DNA from: Halanaerobium sp.
GTDB lineage: Bacteria; Bacillota; Halanaerobiia; Halanaerobiales; Halanaerobiaceae
Reading direction: 5' to 3'
Assembly (NCBI GenBank): GCA_018399955.1
Contig: JAGYNO010000001.1
Span: forward strand, 1-64,000
Length of the DNA: 64,000 bases
Shown piece after piece: positions 59,502-64,000 of this stretch. The position numbers and the translations under genes are program-made. The notes below the pieces were generated by a model. That model ran no database searches. It saw only the letters and a list, made by a program, of their open reading frames with translations, and had not been told where the DNA came from. The first letter of the stretch is position 1. Each line of letters starts with the position of its first letter.

Positions 59502-60356
59502 ATGGAAGAAAAAATTGCGATAGTTACGGACAGCACTTCAGACTTAAGAAAAGATGAGTTGAACAAATATGGAATTCATTCAATCCCGCTTAAAGTAATT
59601 TATAAGGATAGACAATATCATGACAGGGTTGATATCACACCTTCAGAAGTATATGGAAATATGGAAAGAGAAGTTCCTACTACATCTATGCCTTCACCTC
59701 AGGAAATAGATGATGTCTATTCTCAACTTAGAGATGAGGGGTATACTCATATCATTTCTGTTCATATTTCTGCAGGGCTCTCAGCAACTTACGGCAACTG
59801 CAGGATGGTCGCTGATCAAATCGAAGGTATAGAAGTGGAAGTAATTGATTCTCAGATGCTGTCTAAAGGTTTAGGAAGACTTGCATTATATGCAGCTGAT
59901 TTGGTATCTGCTGAGCAATATTCATTTAATGAGATAGTGAAAAAAGTAGAGGCTAAAAAAGATAAAATCGAGACACTCTTTGTAGTAGAGACACTAAAAT
60001 TTCTTAAAAAAGGCGGCAGAATTGGAAAGGTTTCAGGGACAATAGCTGAACTGCTCAATATAAAACCAATAATTTCTATTGATGAAGATGGAGAGTATTA
60101 TACCTATGATAAGATTAGGGGACGCAGCCGCTCACTTAAAAAGATGTTTGAAATTATGAAATCGAAAATTAAAGAGAAAAAAAGATATATTGTTGACGTA
60201 GTTCATGCAGCTGCTGAGGAAGAAGCAGAAAAACTCCGTGATAAATTTAATGAACTTCCTACAATAGAAGAAACATTTTTAGGAGAAATAAGTCCTGTTA
60301 TGGTTGTTCATACTGGACCAGGTTTAATAGGTTTGGTATTAACTGAATTAGACTAA
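59502..60356 (+). CDS. DegV family fatty-acid-binding protein
   Basis: A 284-residue DegV-type protein. IAIVTDSTSDLRKDELNKYG (about 5-24), TTSMPSPQEIDDVYSQL (about 57-73), and LKFLKKGGRIGKVSGTIAEL (about 161-180) are signatures. Members bind fatty acids and, as FakB, feed fatty acid kinase FakA. No fakA is in the window. AAAGGAG precedes the ATG. A terminator follows. Confidence 0.93.
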   Translation: MEEKIAIVTDSTSDLRKDELNKYGIHSIPLKVIYKDRQYHDRVDITPSEVYGNMEREVPTTSMPSPQEIDDVYSQLRDEGYTHIISVHISAGLSATYGNCRMVADQIEGIEVEVIDSQMLSKGLGRLALYAADLVSAEQYSFNEIVKKVEAKKDKIETLFVVETLKFLKKGGRIGKVSGTIAELLNIKPIISIDEDGEYYTYDKIRGRSRSLKKMFEIMKSKIKEKKRYIVDVVHAAAEEEAEKLRDKFNELPTIEETFLGEISPVMVVHTGPGLIGLVLTELD

Positions 60357-60385
60357 AAAAATTTAAATATAATCACTAAAGTTTT

Positions 60386-60414
60386 AGACAGTTCTTATAA
60401 AGAGCTGTCTTTTT
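60386..60414 (+). terminator. terminator after the DegV gene
   Basis: AGACAGTTCT (60386-60395) pairs with AGAGCTGTCT (60401-60410), one T-G pair, followed by TTTT. The remaining bases up to 60651 are AT-rich with no gene or riboswitch that I could see. Confidence 0.82.
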
Positions 60415-60651
60415 GCTATATTTTGGATTAACAAGCATAAAAAATCTAGTTATTTATATATTAAAAAAATAATCAAAAAAATTCTAAAAAATAAAGGTTA
60501 ATAATAATTGTTAGAGAAGTAGTAAAACATAAAGAATTTGTAAATTTTATATTACAAATTTATTCTTGATAATATTTAAATATTTAAGAAAATTCAACAT
60601 AAATTTAAGGCATTTTATTAATTTACTTTGCTAAAGTGAAGGGGATCTCTA

Positions 60652-61539
60652 ATGGTTTTAGATAATTTTGCTGATAAAGATAATAATTTTCAGAACATTG
60701 ACAAAAATAATGAAGAAGAAACTTATTATAAGGATGAAAATTTGCTTGAAAATAAAGATATTTTTGAGCAAAAAAATATTGTTTTATACCAACGTGGAAA
60801 ATGTCTAGAAAAAGAAGATTTAATTATTAATGAATCACCATTAACTATCTTTATAAATAAATACGAATTATTAACTTTAATGGTATTAAAAGAAAATTTA
60901 GAAGAACTTGTAATCGGCTTTTTAGCTGCAGAGGGATTAATTAAAAATATATCAGAAATAATAAATTTGGAGTTTAAACAAAATAATACTGTTATAATGG
61001 TTGAGCTCGAATCAGATTTTAAACCGGGAAGATTTAAAAAAAGAACACTCACTTCTGGTTGTGGGAGTGGATCAACATTTTTGAATTTAAAAGAATGTAC
61101 AGAAAGTCAGTTTGTTAAAAATAAGAAGCAGATAGAGGCAGTAAAAATTTTTGATTTAATGAAAAAATTACAAGAAGATTCAAGTTATTTTAAATTAACT
61201 GGTGGAACACATATTTCTGCACTTGCTGAGTCAGAAGATATACTTTTTAGAATAGAAGACATCGGCCGTCATAACACTCTTGATAAAATTATAGGTAGAG
61301 CTCTAAAAGAAAAAATTAAATTAGACGATAAGATTATATTAACTAGTGGAAGAATATCCTCAGAAATGATAATCAAGGTACTGCGGCAGGGTATCCCGTT
61401 TTTAGTTTCCCGTTCAGCACCTACAGATAAAGCGGTTAATACAGCTTTAGAGTACGGCCTAACGTTGATCGGGTTCTGCAGGGGTCAGCGCATGAATATC
61501 TATAGTGGTACTGAAAGAATTATTAAAAATCAGAAATAA
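60652..61539 (+). CDS. fdhD: formate dehydrogenase accessory sulfurtransferase FdhD
   Basis: A 295-residue protein. About 30 extra, acidic N-terminal residues precede the family start. EELVIGFLAAEGLIKNISEI (about 84-103), TLTSGCGSGSTFL (about 135-147), FRIEDIGRHNTLDKIIGRAL (about 201-220) and LTSGRISSEMIIKVLRQGIP (about 232-251) are signatures. FdhD carries sulfur from IscS to the Mo cofactor of formate dehydrogenase. The usual CGxC pair is CGSG here, so only one of the two loop cysteines remains. The upstream gap has AT-rich sequence only. Confidence 0.92.
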   Translation: MVLDNFADKDNNFQNIDKNNEEETYYKDENLLENKDIFEQKNIVLYQRGKCLEKEDLIINESPLTIFINKYELLTLMVLKENLEELVIGFLAAEGLIKNISEIINLEFKQNNTVIMVELESDFKPGRFKKRTLTSGCGSGSTFLNLKECTESQFVKNKKQIEAVKIFDLMKKLQEDSSYFKLTGGTHISALAESEDILFRIEDIGRHNTLDKIIGRALKEKIKLDDKIILTSGRISSEMIIKVLRQGIPFLVSRSAPTDKAVNTALEYGLTLIGFCRGQRMNIYSGTERIIKNQK

Positions 61540-61555
61540 AGAAAGGGGTATGATG

Positions 61556-61954
61556 ATGACATTAGAAAAAACAAGAGTTCTAATTGCAAAAATTGGGCTT
61601 GATGGTCATGATAGGGGTGCTAAAGTTGTTGCTAGAGCATTAAAAGAATCTGGTATTGAGGTAATTTATACAGGTCTCCGCAGCACTCCAGACGAAGTGG
61701 TTAGAACTGCTCTCCAGGAAGATGTAGATTTGATTGGGGTCAGTATTCTTTCTGGTGCTCATCGAACTTTAATAAAAAAATTATTTAAAGTGTTTAAAGA
61801 AAAAGAAATAAAAGATCTTCCTGTATTAGTTGGTGGTATTATACCTGAAGATGATTATCAATATTTAAAAAAAATCGGGGTAGCTAAGATTTTTAGTACA
61901 GGTACTCCGATAAGTGAAATCGTAGATTTTGTAAAATCTACGACAGCTCCATAA
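61556..61954 (+). CDS. stand-alone B12-binding subunit of methylmalonyl-CoA mutase type
   Basis: About 132 residues forming one cobalamin-binding domain. AAAGGGG is at 61542-61548; ATG 61550, 61553 and 61556 are all in frame and 61556 has the best spacing. VLIAKIGLDGHDRGAKVVAR (about 7-26) carries DxHxxG, the lower axial His, and GVSILSGAHRTLI and VLVGGIIPEDDYQYL complete the pattern of the mutase small subunit. The catalytic large subunit is not in the window. MeaB follows 18 bases later. Confidence 0.9.
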   Translation: MTLEKTRVLIAKIGLDGHDRGAKVVARALKESGIEVIYTGLRSTPDEVVRTALQEDVDLIGVSILSGAHRTLIKKLFKVFKEKEIKDLPVLVGGIIPEDDYQYLKKIGVAKIFSTGTPISEIVDFVKSTTAP

Positions 61955-61972
61955 TGGAAATGGAGGTTTATA

Positions 61973-62968
61973 ATGATTAAAAGCAGCTGTCTGGATAATA
62001 AATATCGATTCAATGAATTATTAACAGGAATACTGGATGCTGAAGATAAAGAACTTGGAAGAGCGATTTCTTTAATTGAAAATAGAGATAAACTAGCCTA
62101 TGAAATTCTAAAAAATTTATATGGTAAATTTAACCCTGCATATTTAATTGGGATTACAGGTCCACCTGGTGCTGGTAAAAGTACCTTAATTGATTCTTTA
62201 TTAACGGACTGGCTTAAAGAAAATAAAAAAATTGCTGTAATTGCAGTAGATCCCAGCAGTCAGATTTCTGGGGGTGCATTTTTAGGTGACCGAATAAGAA
62301 TGAAAAATATAACTAATCATAAAAATGTATTTATCCGAAGTATGGCAACAAGGGGCAGTACTGGAGGTTTAAATCCTGCAGTATATGATACAGTGATTCT
62401 GCTTTCTGCAGCTGGATTTGATATGATAGTAATCGAAACAGTCGGAGTTGGACAGACTGAGATTGATATAGTGAGGTTAGCTGATACCAGTGTTGTGGTA
62501 GCTGTTCCAGAAGCAGGTGATGAAATTCAGATATTTAAGTCTGATTTGATGGAAGTGGGAGATATATTTGTTTTAAATAAGGCCGATCTTCCAGGGGCAG
62601 CAAAAATGGAGATAATGATAAATCAGCTTTTTAATCTAAAATCAAAAACTAATAGAAATTTAGATATTAGCTGGAAACCTCAGTTGGTCAAAACTTCAAC
62701 CTATGAGAAATATGGTATAGATGAATTAAGGAATAAAATAATTGAGCATTATAATTTTTTGAAAGAAAGCAGACTTTTTGAATTAAATCATGACCAGGTT
62801 ATAGAGAAGCAGCTGATTTACCTATTGGAAGAGAAAATTTATACTGATTTTATTGGAAAAATTAGAAATTGTGACACATATAAGCAGTTACTGGAGAACA
62901 TAGTTTCTGGCCAGATAACCCCTCATCAAGCGGCAGATCAACTTTTAAAGAAAAATTTAAAATTATAA
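61973..62968 (+). CDS. meaB: MeaB-type GTPase chaperone for methylmalonyl-CoA mutase
   Basis: A 331-residue G3E GTPase. Walker A GITGPPGAGKSTLID (about 58-72), IAVDPSSQISGGAFLGDRIR (about 89-108), VIETVGVGQTEIDIV (about 153-167) and FVLNKADLPG, the NKxD motif. It gates delivery of adenosylcobalamin to the mutase and protects the enzyme from inactivation. It lies between the B12 subunit and the epimerase genes. It could also serve EutBC, but this is not indicated by sequence. Confidence 0.93.
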   Translation: MIKSSCLDNKYRFNELLTGILDAEDKELGRAISLIENRDKLAYEILKNLYGKFNPAYLIGITGPPGAGKSTLIDSLLTDWLKENKKIAVIAVDPSSQISGGAFLGDRIRMKNITNHKNVFIRSMATRGSTGGLNPAVYDTVILLSAAGFDMIVIETVGVGQTEIDIVRLADTSVVVAVPEAGDEIQIFKSDLMEVGDIFVLNKADLPGAAKMEIMINQLFNLKSKTNRNLDISWKPQLVKTSTYEKYGIDELRNKIIEHYNFLKESRLFELNHDQVIEKQLIYLLEEKIYTDFIGKIRNCDTYKQLLENIVSGQITPHQAADQLLKKNLKL

Positions 62969-63027
62969 GTTGACTTACGGTCAGTTATTTGCTATCCTTA
63001 ATTGTGTCGATTATACAGGAGGTAAAG

Positions 63028-63444
63028 GTGAATACAAAAAAAATTGAACATATAGGAATTGCTGTAAAAGAATTGGCAGAAAAAGTTTATTTTTATGAAG
63101 AAATACTTGGCTTAAAAAAACTTAAAGAAGAAATAGTTGAAGAACAAGGAGTTAAAATTGTTTTTTTCCAGATTGGAGAAAGTAAAATTGAACTTTTAGA
63201 ACCTTTGAATGAAGACAGTCCTATAGCAAAATTCATTCAAAAAAGAGGAGAAGGTATTCATCATTTTGCTATTTTAGTTGACAGCATTGAAGATAAGATA
63301 AAAGATATGCAGGCTAAAGGAGCTAAATTAATCGGCAGTAAAGCTACCAGAGGTGCAGATGATATGAAAATTATTTTTATTCATCCAAAATCAAGTGGTG
63401 GTGTATTACTAGAATTATGTGAAGCAATAGTTAAGGAGGAATAA
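63028..63444 (+). CDS. mce: methylmalonyl-CoA epimerase
   Basis: A 138-residue vicinal-oxygen-chelate protein starting with GTG, 4 bases after AGGAGGT; a TTG at 62989 is less likely. [20 protein letters not shown] (about 4-23) and [18 protein letters not shown] (about 74-91) hold metal histidines, and GVLLELCEA (about 126) the Glu. It interconverts the (S) and (R) forms of methylmalonyl-CoA. The carboxyltransferase gene starts 2 bases after its stop. Confidence 0.92.
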   Translation: MNTKKIEHIGIAVKELAEKVYFYEEILGLKKLKEEIVEEQGVKIVFFQIGESKIELLEPLNEDSPIAKFIQKRGEGIHHFAILVDSIEDKIKDMQAKGAKLIGSKATRGADDMKIIFIHPKSSGGVLLELCEAIVKEE

Positions 63445-63446
63445 TA

Positions 63447-64000
63447 ATGTCAGTAGATGATAGAGAACATGAACTTGTGGAAAAAAAAGAAAAAATCCAA
63501 CTTGGTGGTGGAGAAAAAAGAATAGAAAAACAGCACTCTAAAGGAAAAAAAACAGCTCGGGAGAGAATAGAATACTTATTAGATGATGGCTCATTTATTG
63601 AATTGAATATGTTTGTAGAAAATCGAAGTACTTCTTTAGGTATGGATGAAAAAGAAGTACCAGGAGAAGGAGTTGTTGTGGGTTATGGTACCATAGATGA
63701 GCGTTTAGTTTATGTCTATGCTCAGGATTTCACAGTAATGGGTGGATCAGTAGGTGAAGCACATTCCGAAAAGATCCAGGCTGTTATGGATTTAGCGATG
63801 AAAAATGGTGCTCCAATTATTGGTTTAAATGATTCAGGTGGAGCAAGAATTAATGAAGGTATAGATGCTCTTAATGGTTATGGAGAAATTTTTTATAGAA
63901 ATACAAAAGCATCTGGTGTAGTACCACAAATTTCAGCTATCTTAGGCCCATGTGCAGGTGGAGCAGTATATTCTCCTGCAATCACAGATTTTATCTTTAT
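63447..64000 (+). CDS. acyl-CoA carboxyltransferase, N-terminal part (methylmalonyl/propionyl-CoA type)
   Basis: The first 184 residues of a biotin-dependent carboxyltransferase of about 515; it runs off the right edge. AAGGAGGAA precedes the ATG. Marks are [20 protein letters not shown] then [58 protein letters not shown] and [20 protein letters not shown]. In anaerobes this protein is the alpha subunit of the sodium-pumping methylmalonyl-CoA decarboxylase or of a propionyl-CoA carboxylase. It follows the mutase small subunit, MeaB and epimerase and so fits the propionate/succinate pathway. Confidence 0.93.
   Translation, partial: MSVDDREHELVEKKEKIQLGGGEKRIEKQHSKGKKTARERIEYLLDDGSFIELNMFVENRSTSLGMDEKEVPGEGVVVGYGTIDERLVYVYAQDFTVMGGSVGEAHSEKIQAVMDLAMKNGAPIIGLNDSGGARINEGIDALNGYGEIFYRNTKASGVVPQISAILGPCAGGAVYSPAITDFIF

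Noticed and set aside
1-64000. CRISPR arrays, tRNA/rRNA genes, insertion sequences or prophage
   Set aside because: No repeated spacer arrays, cloverleaf-like sequences, transposase or phage proteins were recognised.

Overview
The window reads as chromosomal DNA of a low-GC, anaerobic Gram-positive-type bacterium. AT-rich codon use, strong AGGAGG ribosome-binding sites, frequent GTG/TTG starts, Firmicutes-type guanine and TPP riboswitches, TRAP transport, molybdenum hydroxylases and a propionate (methylmalonyl-CoA) module fit a fermentative Halanaerobiales/Clostridia relative. That placement is inference. No rRNA, tRNA, CRISPR array, insertion sequence or prophage was seen. Almost all genes are on the + strand.

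Region by region. (1) 1-7159: one part of a bacterial microcompartment (BMC) locus that mixes eut and pdu parts: C-terminus of a CoA-acylating aldehyde dehydrogenase, two BMC-H shell proteins, EutT-like adenosyltransferase, EutN-type pentamer, EutH permease, PduS-like and PduT-like redox proteins and two accessory proteins. Three genes are broken: a PduL phosphotransacylase stub, a short EutJ-like scrap and an iron-type alcohol dehydrogenase. (2) 7283-8229: a DUF134 regulator and an OsmC protein. (3) 8500-19115: two PLP enzymes, an XRE-cupin regulator, YgeY-like hydrolase, YgeW-like carbamoyltransferase, a TRAP transporter and an NCS2 (xanthine/uracil type) permease. (4) 19435-35095: a purine catabolic block with two molybdenum hydroxylases (one with its Mo subunit split in two), an 8-oxoguanine-deaminase-like enzyme, SsnA, an NTPase, a PreA-like flavoprotein, adenine deaminase and a purine permease behind a guanine-class riboswitch. 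(5) 35255-39049: a thioredoxin-like lipoprotein or membrane-anchored protein, then a TPP-riboswitch-controlled thiamine/HMP ABC transporter. (6) 39639-49115: SAH hydrolase, aminotransferase, DUF362 protein, ornithine-cyclodeaminase-like protein, a four-gene HcnABC/opine-oxidase-like dehydrogenase and WrbA. (7) 49243-54735: MntA/HepT-type toxin-antitoxin pair, hydroxyacid dehydrogenase, glycerate kinase, MFS transporter, HAD phosphatase and a SHOCT protein. (8) 54973-59341: the missing ethanolamine core, EutA-EutB-EutC-EutL, behind a leader terminator. (9) 59502-64000: DegV, FdhD, then B12-binding mutase subunit, MeaB GTPase, methylmalonyl-CoA epimerase and the start of a biotin-dependent carboxyltransferase.

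How it fits together: ethanolamine enters through EutH, is cleaved by B12-dependent EutBC (EutA reactivation, EutT cofactor supply, PduS/PduT redox support) and its acetaldehyde is oxidised in the shell. The two halves of this pathway lie about 48 kb apart, with genes for purine salvage and fermentation between them. The purine block resembles gene sets linked to selenium-dependent molybdenum hydroxylases and anaerobic urate/purine breakdown in other anaerobes.

The most unusual signals are the split and partly decayed hybrid organelle locus, a short motif shared by three of its accessory proteins, two long near-perfect palindromes whose arms covary, and the replacement of the usual diaminopropionate lyase slot by two other PLP enzymes beside ygeY/ygeW. 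All family assignments come from reading the sequence; none was checked by search.
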